Shown here: one piece after another, positions 26,693 through 33,374 of the stretch | How the letters are laid out: every line of letters starts with the position of its first letter | How positions within the stretch are numbered: the stretch's first letter is position 1 | Assembly (NCBI GenBank): GCA_900551525.1 | Contig: URWD01000011.1 | Location: forward strand, 1-37,195 | Direction: 5' to 3' | DNA length: 37,195 nt | DNA from: an uncultured Mycoplasmatota bacterium | GTDB taxonomy: Bacteria > Bacillota_I > Bacilli_A > RF39 > UBA660 | Translations under genes and position numbers: made by a program | Notes under the pieces: model-generated | The model's input: the letters and a program-made list of their open reading frames with translations, nothing else | The model's database searches: none | Told to the model about the DNA's origin: nothing

Positions 26693-26705
26693 GTATAAGT
26701 GCTAA
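26679..26705 (-). promoter_or_regulatory. CIRCE operator (HrcA site)
   Basis: TTAGCACTT-N9-AAGTGCTAA, a perfect inverted repeat close to the CIRCE consensus TTAGCACTC-N9-GAGTGCTAA, placed over the -35 of clpB. Confidence 0.95.
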
Positions 26706-26718
26706 TTATATAAAAATT

Positions 26719-26750
26719 AAAAACTGTTTAGAATAATACATCTAAACAGC
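26719..26750 (-). terminator. Terminator of the CotD-like gene
   Basis: CTGTTTAG (26742-26749) pairs with CTAAACAG (26724-26731), followed by TTTTTAATTTTT on the minus strand. Confidence 0.85.
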
Positions 26751-26768
26751 TTATCTTTTCAAATTTAA

Positions 26769-27092
26769 TTAACAGCATCTAGGCCCATAAACATTTTCAC
26801 AAACGTTTTCTTCACAGCAAGTATATTCTGGTGTAAATGTATGTTTATAAACATGATGATTTATTATTCTTGTATTGCAAGGCATAATGTGAGGAACTTC
26901 GTGACAAATATATCTATGGCAAACTCTTTCTTGAGGACATTCATAGATTGGATTTTGAACGCATCCAGGCATAGCCATCATGCCTGCATCGTAAGAAGCA
27001 CCAGCAAATGAAGCATCTCCCCCTATTTTTGTTTTATCAAAACTTTTCTTCATTTCTGTTTCTTCTTTAAAACTTTCATTAAAATAATTCAT
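26769..27092 (-). CDS. CotD-like spore coat protein
   Basis: 107 residues from the ATG at 27092 (AAAGGA eight to nine bases upstream; the ATG at 27101 lies too close to it). The N-terminal third is charged (MNYFNESFKEETEMKKSFDK). The rest is rich in Cys, His, Pro and Tyr: PGCVQNPIYECPQERVCHRY, then HEVPHIMPCNTRIINHHVYKH and a Cys-rich end. The 'P-H-I..N-T..I-N-H-H-V-Y-K-H-T-F' stretch resembles B. subtilis CotD and related coat proteins, which are cross-linked into the spore coat. A sigma-K-type promoter sits directly upstream. Assignment is by composition and this segment. Confidence 0.65.
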   Translation of the reverse strand: MNYFNESFKEETEMKKSFDKTKIGGDASFAGASYDAGMMAMPGCVQNPIYECPQERVCHRYICHEVPHIMPCNTRIINHHVYKHTFTPEYTCCEENVCENVYGPRCC

Positions 27093-27113
27093 TAAAAACA
27101 TTCCTTTCTAATG

Positions 27114-27141
27114 TATCTTATGAATCTTTTATTTTAATGTC
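27114..27141 (-). promoter_or_regulatory. Sigma-K-type promoter of the CotD-like gene
   Basis: The -10 reads CATAAGATA (27114-27122), an exact match to CATANNNTA, and AC of GACA lies 16 bases upstream (27139-27140). The known sigma-K pattern is AC-N16/17-CATANNNTA. No good sigma-A -10 is seen at the right distance from the nearby TTGACT. Confidence 0.6.
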
Positions 27142-27159
27142 TAGTCAAATACACAAATG

Positions 27160-27591
27160 TTACTTTATTATTTCAATGATATTTAGAATGCTTGCAAAGA
27201 TAAGCCAAAATAAATATGGAATAAGTACATATGCTGATACTTTGTTATATTTATAATATTTTATAATCATATATGTTGTAATAATTATTAAAAGGATAAT
27301 CCATAAAAATGCTAGTATTTTCATATTAAATGTAAAGAATATAAACGACCAAGCAAGATTGATGATTAAATTTACTTTGTATATTGTAAGTAAATCTTCA
27401 TCATCTTTAACTAAATAGCTTGATATGCCAAGCATGATATAAAGAATACTCCATACAATTGGAAAAACAAAGCCTGGAACAATTCCATTATAGTTTTTAG
27501 TTTCACCACTAGTTAAAAAGCCAACTATTGCACCACTTAAAAGAGGTACTAAAATGTAAAATAATAATTTTTTTATATTTATCTTTTTCAT
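27160..27591 (-). CDS. TspO/MBR family membrane protein
   Basis: 143 residues from the ATG at 27591; the longer frame to 27702 overlaps the tRNA and is discarded. Five membrane spans of the TspO fold, with conserved patterns LLSGAIVGFLTSG, PGFVFPIVWSILYIMLGISSYL, NLAWSFIFF and a final PYLFWLIFASILNIIEI. TspO proteins bind porphyrins and related ligands and affect stress responses; the ligand here is unknown. No ribosome site precedes the ATG and a TATAAT lies only six bases upstream, so the mRNA is probably leaderless. Confidence 0.85.
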   Translation of the reverse strand: MKKINIKKLLFYILVPLLSGAIVGFLTSGETKNYNGIVPGFVFPIVWSILYIMLGISSYLVKDDEDLLTIYKVNLIINLAWSFIFFTFNMKILAFLWIILLIIITTYMIIKYYKYNKVSAYVLIPYLFWLIFASILNIIEIIK

Positions 27592-27597
27592 ACTTTT

Positions 27598-27627
27598 ATT
27601 ATACGATTTTTTTCTAAAAATATGTAA
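27598..27627 (-). promoter_or_regulatory. tspO promoter giving a leaderless transcript
   Basis: TATAAT (27598-27603) with a weak TTACAT (27622-27627) 18 bases upstream. The expected transcript start falls at or next to the ATG at 27591. Confidence 0.55.
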
Positions 27628-27637
27628 GATATATAAG

Positions 27638-27666
27638 TTGTACAAATTTATTTTTTGTGATATCAT
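27638..27666 (+). promoter_or_regulatory. tRNA-Arg promoter
   Basis: TTGTAC (27638-27643), 17-base spacer, TATCAT (27661-27666), nine bases before the tRNA. Confidence 0.65.
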
Positions 27667-27674
27667 TATGTTAT

Positions 27675-27751
27675 GTCCTCGTAGTTTAGTTGGATAAAAC
27701 AAGCCCCTCCTAAGGGTTAGAGCATGAGTTCGACTCTCATCGAGGACACCA
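27675..27751 (+). tRNA. tRNA-Arg (anticodon CCU)
   Basis: Cloverleaf folds fully: acceptor GTCCTCG/CGAGGAC, D stem GTTT/AAAC, anticodon stem AGCCC/GGGTT with loop CTCCTAA (anticodon CCT), T stem ATGAG/CTCAT with loop TTCGACT. CCA is encoded. It reads AGG arginine codons. It has its own promoter and terminator. Confidence 0.97.
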
Positions 27752-27761
27752 AATAAAAATT

Positions 27762-27785
27762 AAGTCCGTATTTACGGGCTTTTTA
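27762..27785 (+). terminator. tRNA-Arg terminator
   Basis: AAGTCCG (27762-27768) pairs with CGGGCTT (27775-27781, one G-U), followed by T. Confidence 0.85.
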
Positions 27786-27825
27786 TATTAGTAAATATAA
27801 TTTAGGTCTTATTTAAAAGTTAAAA

Positions 27826-27850
27826 AGCAATAAGTTATTCACTCATTGCT
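27826..27850 (-). terminator. Terminator overlapping the end of the 48-residue gene
   Basis: AGCAATGAGT (27841-27850) pairs with ACTTATTGCT (27826-27835, one G-U), followed by TTTTT on the minus strand. The stop codon lies in the hairpin. Confidence 0.75.
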
Positions 27851-27981
27851 ATAATAGTATCACTTCCCGAGGTACTTTCCATTTTACTAAACCTTAAATT
27901 GATTAAGAGTATCATTCCTACTATTGCTAAGTAGAAAAATAAAACTCCACTATACTTTTTCATTACTTCTAACATATCCAT
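27835..27981 (-). CDS. 48-residue single-span membrane peptide divergent from lexA
   Basis: Starts at ATG 27981 with GAGGT five bases upstream. N-terminus MDMLEVMKKYSG, one membrane span (VLFFYLAIVGMILLINL, about residues 13-30) and a short polar tail RFSKMESTSGSDTIIAMSE. It has its own strong promoter and terminator. Its promoter shares a 75-bp divergent region with lexA that contains a LexA-like palindrome. In Bacilli the gene divergent from lexA is often yneA or sosA, small one-span SOS division inhibitors; the topology and place match, but no LysM domain is present and sequence similarity is not shown. Candidate SOS cell-division inhibitor. Confidence 0.65.
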   Translation of the reverse strand: MDMLEVMKKYSGVLFFYLAIVGMILLINLRFSKMESTSGSDTIIAMSE

Positions 27982-28001
27982 TACCTCGTCTTTCTGATAT
28001 T

Positions 28002-28030
28002 ATTTTAATACATATATTTGTTCGCGTCAA
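28002..28030 (-). promoter_or_regulatory. Promoter of the 48-residue membrane peptide gene
   Basis: TTGACG (28025-28030), 17-base spacer, TAAAAT (28002-28007). The sequence CGAAC in the spacer resembles half of a Bacillus LexA box. Confidence 0.7.
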
Positions 28031-28039
28031 CAAAATAAT

Positions 28040-28051
28040 AAACAATTGTTT
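28040..28051. promoter_or_regulatory. Candidate LexA operator
   Basis: The palindrome AAACAATTGTTT overlaps the lexA -35 and matches the core of the Bacillus box (GAACATATGTTC) at 8 of 12 positions, including AAC and GTT. It lies between the divergent promoters and could control both genes. Confidence 0.5.
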
Positions 28052-28078
28052 GACTTTTTACAAGTTATAGTGTAAAAT
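28050..28078 (+). promoter_or_regulatory. lexA promoter
   Basis: TTGACT (28050-28055), 17-base spacer, TAAAAT (28073-28078). Confidence 0.8.
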
Positions 28079-28101
28079 ATAATTAAGAAAGGAAATTAAT
28101 T

Positions 28102-28728
28102 ATGGATGAAAAAATTGAATTAACTAAAAGACAAGAAGAAATTTTAAACTTTATAAAAAAATATATTGCTGATCATGGTTATCCTCCAGCAGTAAGAGAA
28201 ATATGCGCTGGAGTTGGATTAAGTAGTCCAGCAACTGTGTTCGTACATATTAAAAACTTAGAAAACCTTGGTGTGATAAAACAAACGAGTAATAAATTTA
28301 GAACTATTGAATTACTCGTAGATAATGAATATGCTGAAAAGAATGATGATGTTGTAAAAGTTCCTCTACTTGGAAAGATAACAGCTGGTAGCCCTATTAC
28401 AGCAATTGAACAACCTGATGAATTTTTTGATTTACCAGCAGCACTTATGCCAAAGTCTGGTGAAGTATTTACACTTCATGTAAGTGGTGAATCAATGATT
28501 AATCGTGGAATATTTGATAATGATTATGTTATTGTGAAAAGGCAACAAAATGCTAAGAATGGCGATATCGTTGTTGCTATGACTGATGAAAATGAAGTTA
28601 CTCTTAAAACTTTTTATAAAGAAAAAGATCATATTAGACTTCAACCAGAAAATGATACTATGGCTCCTCTTATTTTCAATAATATTACTATTTTAGGAAT
28701 AGCAATTGGGTTATACAGAAAAATATAA
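28102..28728 (+). CDS. lexA: SOS repressor LexA
   Basis: 208 residues with AAAGGAA upstream. N-terminal winged helix LTKRQEEILNFIKKYIADHGYPPAVREI...SSPATVFVHIKNLENLGVI. The C-terminal S24 peptidase domain shows the self-cleavage site Ala95-Gly96 (ITAGSP), Ser131 (SGESM) and Lys169 (VTLKTF). LexA represses DNA-damage genes and cleaves itself when RecA filaments form. It is autoregulated in most bacteria; a palindrome over its own -35 fits this. Divergent from a small membrane peptide gene, as in Bacillus (yneA) and Staphylococcus (sosA). Confidence 0.97.
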   Translation: MDEKIELTKRQEEILNFIKKYIADHGYPPAVREICAGVGLSSPATVFVHIKNLENLGVIKQTSNKFRTIELLVDNEYAEKNDDVVKVPLLGKITAGSPITAIEQPDEFFDLPAALMPKSGEVFTLHVSGESMINRGIFDNDYVIVKRQQNAKNGDIVVAMTDENEVTLKTFYKEKDHIRLQPENDTMAPLIFNNITILGIAIGLYRKI

Positions 28729-28733
28729 TTAAA

Positions 28734-28768
28734 AAATGAAAAAGCAAATTTGACTTTTTCATTTTTAT
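28734..28768. terminator. Bidirectional terminator between lexA and the PASTA PBP
   Basis: AAATGAAAAAG (28734-28744) and CTTTTTCATTT (28754-28764) form an 11-bp stem with a 9-base loop, flanked by A and T runs. Confidence 0.85.
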
Positions 28769-30846
28769 TTATTTAACTCAATAGACAAAACCATGTTTTC
28801 TTTATCTATTACAGCACCACTTTCAATATTTTGACTTGTAACATAACCATAACCAGAATATTCTAGTTTAAGACCTAGAAGTTCAGCATAAGTTTTAACT
28901 TCACTTAAACTCCATCCAGTTAAATTTTCCATTTTAAATTCATTTCCATTTGTAAGAATAAATAATTTTTCACCTGCAAGTAAAACTTTATTTTTTAATG
29001 GATATTGATTAATAATGTATTTACCATTGCCTAGTGTAATTACACTTATTTTTTTATTTTTTAATTCTTCAATAGTTGTATCAACTAATTTACTCATATA
29101 ATTATCTATTGTAATTATTTTACTTAAGTCACTATCGCTTTTAGTTTCAGTAAGTTTTGCATAACTTGCTATTTCTTCAATTGCTGTTGTAATAACTTTG
29201 GCCCATGAACTTAAATTAGATTCTGGCTTTTTACCTACAGCATAAACAATGTATTTTGGATTATCTGCAGGAAATATACCCGCAAACGACTTAACATAAT
29301 CATATGTTCCACTTAAATATCCACCTTTTGGTGATGCTATTTGTGCTGTCCCAGTTTTACCCATAATACTGACATTTTCTACTTGCCAGTATTTATTTAG
29401 TTCAATCATTTTTTTCATAAGTTCATGCATTTTATTAACTGTTGATGAACTATAAACTTTTTTTACTACTTCTCTTTTACCTTCATAAGTAACATTACCA
29501 TTTTGATCCACTATTTTATCTACTAAGTATGGTTTTATAACAGTTCCATCATTGGTTATGCTAGTTAATGCTTGAAGCATTTGAATGGCAGTAACACTTA
29601 CCCCTTGACCAAAAGATGCTGTTGCAAGCTCTGACTCGTAAACCATTTCAATGTCCCCGATAGCTTCGTTCGAAAGCTCAATTCCAGTTTTTTTACCAAA
29701 ACCTAAAGCATCGTAATAACCAGAAAGGCTATCAATGCCAAGTCTTAAAGCAAGAGTTGTGGCTGCAACATTTGAAGACCTTGCAAAGCCTTCATCAAAT
29801 GAAATTGTACCCCATCCTTTTCTTTCAGAGTCACGAATAACTGTACCATCTTTTAATGTATAAGAACCTGATGCAAATTTTTCCTCGCCATCATATTTTC
29901 CTTCTTCGATTGCTGATGCAAATGAAAATACTTTCATAACTGAACCTGGTTCATATTGATAACTTATAAGTGGGTTCATATATTCTTTGATTGTATTAGT
30001 ATCATTAGGGTTAAAGTTAGGACTTGTACTACTTGCCACTATTGCACCAGTTTTTGCATCCATAACTGTAAAAACTGCCCAATCAGTATTAAATTTTTCT
30101 TTCATCGTAGCAACGGCTTTTTCCGTAATAAGCTGAATACTACTATCAATGGTAAGATAAATATCGGAACCATTTTTGGCTTTAACAGTTTCTTCTGGAC
30201 TATTAGGTATTTTATAATTACTTGATGTATATTTTAAATATTTAGTATAGCCATTTTCACCAGATAAAATATCATCATAATAACCTTCAATGCCAAGTTC
30301 ACCAACTATTTTACCCTCATCGTTACCTTTAGCATAACCAATTAAGTATGATGCAAATGTTGATTTATTATAATATCTTTTTTTAGAGTTTTTTATAAAA
30401 TCTATGCCCGGTAATTCTAGTTTTTCTATTTTAGCTTTAACAACTTCACTTATACCGTATCCCCCAGGTCTAAGTTCTACTTGGTACAAATTTTTACTTA
30501 AAAGTTCTATTAGTTTTTCTTCAGTCATATTAAGTATTGGTGCCAAAGCTTTAGCTGTTCCTTCCTTATCCTCAACGTTGGTTTTATTTGACTTTAAATA
30601 AGCTATAACGGTATAAGAATTTATTGTGCTTGCTAGCTCTTCGCCATTAACATCATAAATACTACCTCGGTCAGCATATAAAGTTTTCTTAACAGTTGCA
30701 ATGCTAGCTGCTTTTTCTTTCAAATTAATTCCATCAACTTTACTACTTAAAACGACATAAGAAAGTTTGGCAATTATTGCCACAAATAAAAGAGCAACAG
30801 CCAAAATAATAAACTTTGATATTTTAACTGTTGCTCCTTTTTTCAT
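28765..30846 (-). CDS. Division-type class B PBP with PASTA domains
   Basis: 693 residues, FtsI/PBP2B/SpoVD type. One N-terminal span (KFIILAVALLFVAIIAKLSYVVL), dimerisation segment with ADRGSIYDVNGEELA, then the transpeptidase domain with EPGSVMKVF (SxxK), ARSSN (SxN) and IMGKTGTAQ (KTG). Two C-terminal PASTA-like domains end the protein (around residues 565-693, with GWSLSEVKTYAELLGLKLEYSGYG). It makes septal peptidoglycan. Last gene of mraZ-rsmH-ftsL-pbpB, with TAGGAGAT eleven bases after the ftsL stop region. SpoVD (spore cortex) is possible given the sigma-K gene, but the dcw context favours the division enzyme. Confidence 0.93.
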   Translation of the reverse strand: MKKGATVKISKFIILAVALLFVAIIAKLSYVVLSSKVDGINLKEKAASIATVKKTLYADRGSIYDVNGEELASTINSYTVIAYLKSNKTNVEDKEGTAKALAPILNMTEEKLIELLSKNLYQVELRPGGYGISEVVKAKIEKLELPGIDFIKNSKKRYYNKSTFASYLIGYAKGNDEGKIVGELGIEGYYDDILSGENGYTKYLKYTSSNYKIPNSPEETVKAKNGSDIYLTIDSSIQLITEKAVATMKEKFNTDWAVFTVMDAKTGAIVASSTSPNFNPNDTNTIKEYMNPLISYQYEPGSVMKVFSFASAIEEGKYDGEEKFASGSYTLKDGTVIRDSERKGWGTISFDEGFARSSNVAATTLALRLGIDSLSGYYDALGFGKKTGIELSNEAIGDIEMVYESELATASFGQGVSVTAIQMLQALTSITNDGTVIKPYLVDKIVDQNGNVTYEGKREVVKKVYSSSTVNKMHELMKKMIELNKYWQVENVSIMGKTGTAQIASPKGGYLSGTYDYVKSFAGIFPADNPKYIVYAVGKKPESNLSSWAKVITTAIEEIASYAKLTETKSDSDLSKIITIDNYMSKLVDTTIEELKNKKISVITLGNGKYIINQYPLKNKVLLAGEKLFILTNGNEFKMENLTGWSLSEVKTYAELLGLKLEYSGYGYVTSQNIESGAVIDKENMVLSIELNK

Positions 30847-30857
30847 ATTTTTATCTC

Positions 30858-31151
30858 CTATTCTCCAACTGATTTTATATTACTATTATTATACGACAAA
30901 CCATTTTCTTCTGCAATACTTTGAATGTTTTCTAAGCTTGCTAGTTCATCTATCTGCATAGAAAGACCTTGATTAACTAATTCTTGTTTTTCAATATTTT
31001 TATTTAACTTTTCCACTTCATTATTGGTTTCTGACAAAAGTGAAGATGTATAAACGTTAAACATTGGAATTGCTAAAAGTAAGAATAACAATAATACATA
31101 CATTGCTTTTTCTCCTTTTAGTAATTTTAACTTTTTATTTTTTTTAGCCAC
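30858..31151 (-). CDS. ftsL: FtsL-like cell division protein
   Basis: 97 residues from a GTG at 31151, chosen because AAAGGA lies ten bases upstream; the in-frame TTG at 31160 abuts that site. A basic N-terminus (AKKNKKLKLLKGEKAM), one membrane span (YVLLLFLLLAIPMFNVYTSSL) and a coiled coil (SETNNEVEKLNKNIEKQELVNQGLSMQIDEL) are the FtsL/DivIC architecture. It lies between rsmH and the division PBP, where ftsL is normally found. It links the divisome to septal synthesis with DivIB and DivIC. Confidence 0.85.
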   Translation of the reverse strand: MAKKNKKLKLLKGEKAMYVLLLFLLLAIPMFNVYTSSLLSETNNEVEKLNKNIEKQELVNQGLSMQIDELASLENIQSIAEENGLSYNNSNIKSVGE

Positions 31152-31156
31152 TATAA

Positions 31157-32068
31157 TCAAATCCTTTCTATTATTCTAAGTTTTGCACTTCTACTTCTTG
31201 AGTTTTCTTCAAGTTCTTGAGTACTCGGAAGTATAGGCTTTTTATTTATTAATTTAATCTTTGGTTTATAAGCAACAGGTACTTCTATTAAGCCTTTAAC
31301 TAGCTCATCAACCTCAGAATTTTCTCTAAATATATTTTTAACTATTCTGTCTTCCAAAGAATGGAATGTAATAACACCAATTCTGCCACCTTTTTTAAGT
31401 AAATTAATGGCATCCGGTAAAACTTTTTCTAAAACTGTAAGTTCATCATTTACTTCAATTCTAAGGGCTTGAAATATTTTTCTTTCAGGATGATTTTTGT
31501 AAAAGTAATTTGCACCAGTTGCACTTTTTATTATCTCTACAAGTTCTAACGTTGTATTTATTTCTTTACAGTTTTTCTTAATATTTTTTGCTATAACTTT
31601 GCTTAATTTTTCTTCGCCATATCTGAAGAAAATACTTGCTAACTTTTCTTCACTATAAGTATCAATAATATCTTTAGCACTTACTCCTTCACTAGACATT
31701 CTCATATCAAGTGGTCCATCATGCATAAAGGAAAAACCTCGAGCCTCATCATCAATCTGAGGTGATGAAAAACCTAAATCAAAGATTATTCCATCTACAA
31801 GACCAACATTTTCTTCTTCAAGTGTTTTTTTTAGATTAACAAAGTTAGTCTTAAATATTTTAAAATTATTACCTATTTTACTTAATTCTTTTGTTGAATA
31901 TTCTACAGCTTTTTCATCTTGGTCAAAGCCATATAAATATCCGTTTGGTATTTTTTTAAGTATTTCTTTAGAATGTCCAGCATAGCCAATCGTAGCATCT
32001 ACAAAAATGCCACCATCTTTAATGTTTAAACTTTCAATTAGTTCATTTTTAAGTACACTATAATGCAT
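31157..32068 (-). CDS. rsmH: 16S rRNA (cytosine-1402 N4) methyltransferase
   Basis: 303 residues. Begins MHYSVLKNELIESLNIKDGGIFVDATIGYAGHS with the SAM-binding loop, then FDLGFSSPQIDDEARGFSFMHDGPLDMRM, NELTVLEKVLPDAINLLKKGGRIGVITFHSLEDR and a C-terminal NSRSRSAKLRIIERI. These are diagnostic of RsmH (MraW), which methylates C1402 in the P-site region. The start overlaps the mraZ stop by one base. Confidence 0.97.
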   Translation of the reverse strand: MHYSVLKNELIESLNIKDGGIFVDATIGYAGHSKEILKKIPNGYLYGFDQDEKAVEYSTKELSKIGNNFKIFKTNFVNLKKTLEEENVGLVDGIIFDLGFSSPQIDDEARGFSFMHDGPLDMRMSSEGVSAKDIIDTYSEEKLASIFFRYGEEKLSKVIAKNIKKNCKEINTTLELVEIIKSATGANYFYKNHPERKIFQALRIEVNDELTVLEKVLPDAINLLKKGGRIGVITFHSLEDRIVKNIFRENSEVDELVKGLIEVPVAYKPKIKLINKKPILPSTQELEENSRSRSAKLRIIERI

Positions 32069-32499
32069 TATTCTTCCCCCTCAAATAGGCTTTCTGCAAT
32101 ATTTTCAATGACATCTTCATTGGCATTCATAAATTCATTGAAAGCACTAGCATCCCAAATTTCCAAATGATCATTCACGCCGATTACGATGCATTCTTTA
32201 TCTAAACCGGCGTAACTAATCAATGGAGAGGTAATACTCATTCGACCGGAATTGTCGAACTTGCAGGCAGCAGCTCCTGAATAGAAGAAACGTGTGAATG
32301 TTCTGGTTACTTTTTTTGTGAAAGGTAGAGTATTAAGTTTGCCAACAAGTTTTTTCCACTCAGATAGAGAATAAACATATAAACATTTTTCAATGCCTCG
32401 AGTAAGAATAAATTCTTGCCCTACTTCTTCCCTAAATTTTGTTGGAATAACAAGCCGACCCTTATCATCAATATTATGATGAAATTCGCCCAGCAACAT
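32068..32499 (-). CDS. mraZ: Transcriptional regulator MraZ
   Basis: 143 residues from the ATG at 32499; the GTG at 32511 is within the GGGGGA ribosome and operator region. Two AbrB-like SpoVT repeats: LLGEFHHNIDDKGRLVIPTKFREE and AAACKFDNSGRMSITSPLISYAG. MraZ represses its own operon by binding GTGGG-type direct repeats, and three are present upstream. First gene of the dcw cluster. Confidence 0.97.
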   Translation of the reverse strand: MLLGEFHHNIDDKGRLVIPTKFREEVGQEFILTRGIEKCLYVYSLSEWKKLVGKLNTLPFTKKVTRTFTRFFYSGAAACKFDNSGRMSITSPLISYAGLDKECIVIGVNDHLEIWDASAFNEFMNANEDVIENIAESLFEGEE

Positions 32500-32506
32500 A
32501 TTATCC

Positions 32507-32531
32507 CCCACTTTCTCCCACAGTCTGCCAC
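32507..32531 (-). promoter_or_regulatory. MraZ operator repeats
   Basis: Three direct repeats with a 10-base period on the minus strand: GTGGC (32527-32531), GTGGG (32517-32521) and GTGGG (32507-32511). This is the known MraZ binding pattern, and here the last copy overlaps the mraZ ribosome site. Confidence 0.85.
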
Positions 32532-32543
32532 TGTCTTACCTAT

Positions 32544-32572
32544 ATGTTACCAAACAATTAAAAAAAAGTAAA
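32544..32572 (-). promoter_or_regulatory. mraZ promoter
   Basis: TTTACT (32567-32572), 17-base spacer, TAACAT (32544-32549), just upstream of the MraZ repeats. Confidence 0.65.
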
Positions 32573-32664
32573 TACAGAATATCTACTTTTTTAAGAGTTT
32601 TTTATTTATTTACGAAATTTTACATTATTTTTTATCGAAATTTGATCTAAAGAATTATTATAAA

Positions 32665-32955
32665 TTACTTTTCTATTTTTTCCCATTTAGCTTCAAGTTT
32701 GATATTTTTCGTAATTGGTTTGCTAAAATCAAACTTTTCATCATCTAAATACCAACCTAAGAACTTATATTCATCGCTTTGTGGAGCAGTTGGTTCAGTA
32801 ACTGTTTCTCCCACTTTAACTGTTATTGGTGCTACTCCAGCTCCAATCTTCGCAGCAAATTCAACTGTTACAGTTCTAAAATTCATATAATAGATTATAA
32901 TTCCTAGCATTATTACACTGCCTAATATAAGTATTAAACTTGTTTTATTTTTCAT
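32665..32955 (-). CDS. Membrane-anchored protein with one InlB B-repeat-like domain
   Basis: 96 residues. A short basic start and one hydrophobic span (LILILGSVIMLGIIIYYM) are followed by an extracellular domain. Residues 45-92 (VKVGETVTEPTAPQSDEYKF, then LGWYLDD..FDFSKPITKNIKLEAKW) match the Listeria-Bacteroides B-repeat (beta-grasp) pattern. Such repeats usually occur in long surface proteins; a single membrane-tethered repeat is unusual. It starts two bases after the stop of the next upstream gene, so it belongs to the trmD-side operon. Function unknown. Confidence 0.8.
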   Translation of the reverse strand: MKNKTSLILILGSVIMLGIIIYYMNFRTVTVEFAAKIGAGVAPITVKVGETVTEPTAPQSDEYKFLGWYLDDEKFDFSKPITKNIKLEAKWEKIEK

Positions 32956-32957
32956 TC

Positions 32958-33374
32958 TTATCTTCCCTTTCCCATTTCTATTTCTTCAGTAAGTTCCATA
33001 ACATGAACTTTTTTTAATTCTAATTCTAATATATATAGCTTTTTTAAATATTTTTCTATTATTTCTTTTTTTAGTCCTTTTTCTCTTAATGACATTAAAT
33101 ATTTTTTAATTCTATCTATTTCTGTATAAGCTATTAAAACATCACCACTAGTTGTATCTTCCTCTGATATTAAAGAATAAATCAATTTAAGTAATTTATC
33201 ATACTCTTTATTTATCTTATTTTCCCAGACCTCACTTAACATTTCTGTATCTAAAATAGTTATTTTTTTTACCCACTTATATGTTTTTTTAGGTGTAAAC
33301 GAATACGATTCCTTTTCTTCAAAAAGCAAAATATCTTTACTCTTTTTATTATTTTTAAGTATATAACTAGTCAT
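32958..33374 (-). CDS. Uncharacterised 138-residue protein overlapping trmD
   Basis: A soluble, highly charged protein predicted to be mostly helical, with a Trp-containing middle (KTYKWVKKITILDTEMLSEVWENKINKE, split by helices) and a C-terminal pair of helices. It may be an inactive or novel family; I recognise no motif. Its start overlaps the end of trmD by eight bases, which implies translational coupling. rplS is the usual gene after trmD and is absent here. Confidence 0.7.
   Translation of the reverse strand: MTSYILKNNKKSKDILLFEEKESYSFTPKKTYKWVKKITILDTEMLSEVWENKINKEYDKLLKLIYSLISEEDTTSGDVLIAYTEIDRIKKYLMSLREKGLKKEIIEKYLKKLYILELELKKVHVMELTEEIEMGKGR

Noticed and set aside
27592..27702. N-terminal extension of tspO
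   Set aside because: It would overlap the tRNA on the other strand and lies upstream of a consensus -10; TspO homology begins at the ATG at 27591.
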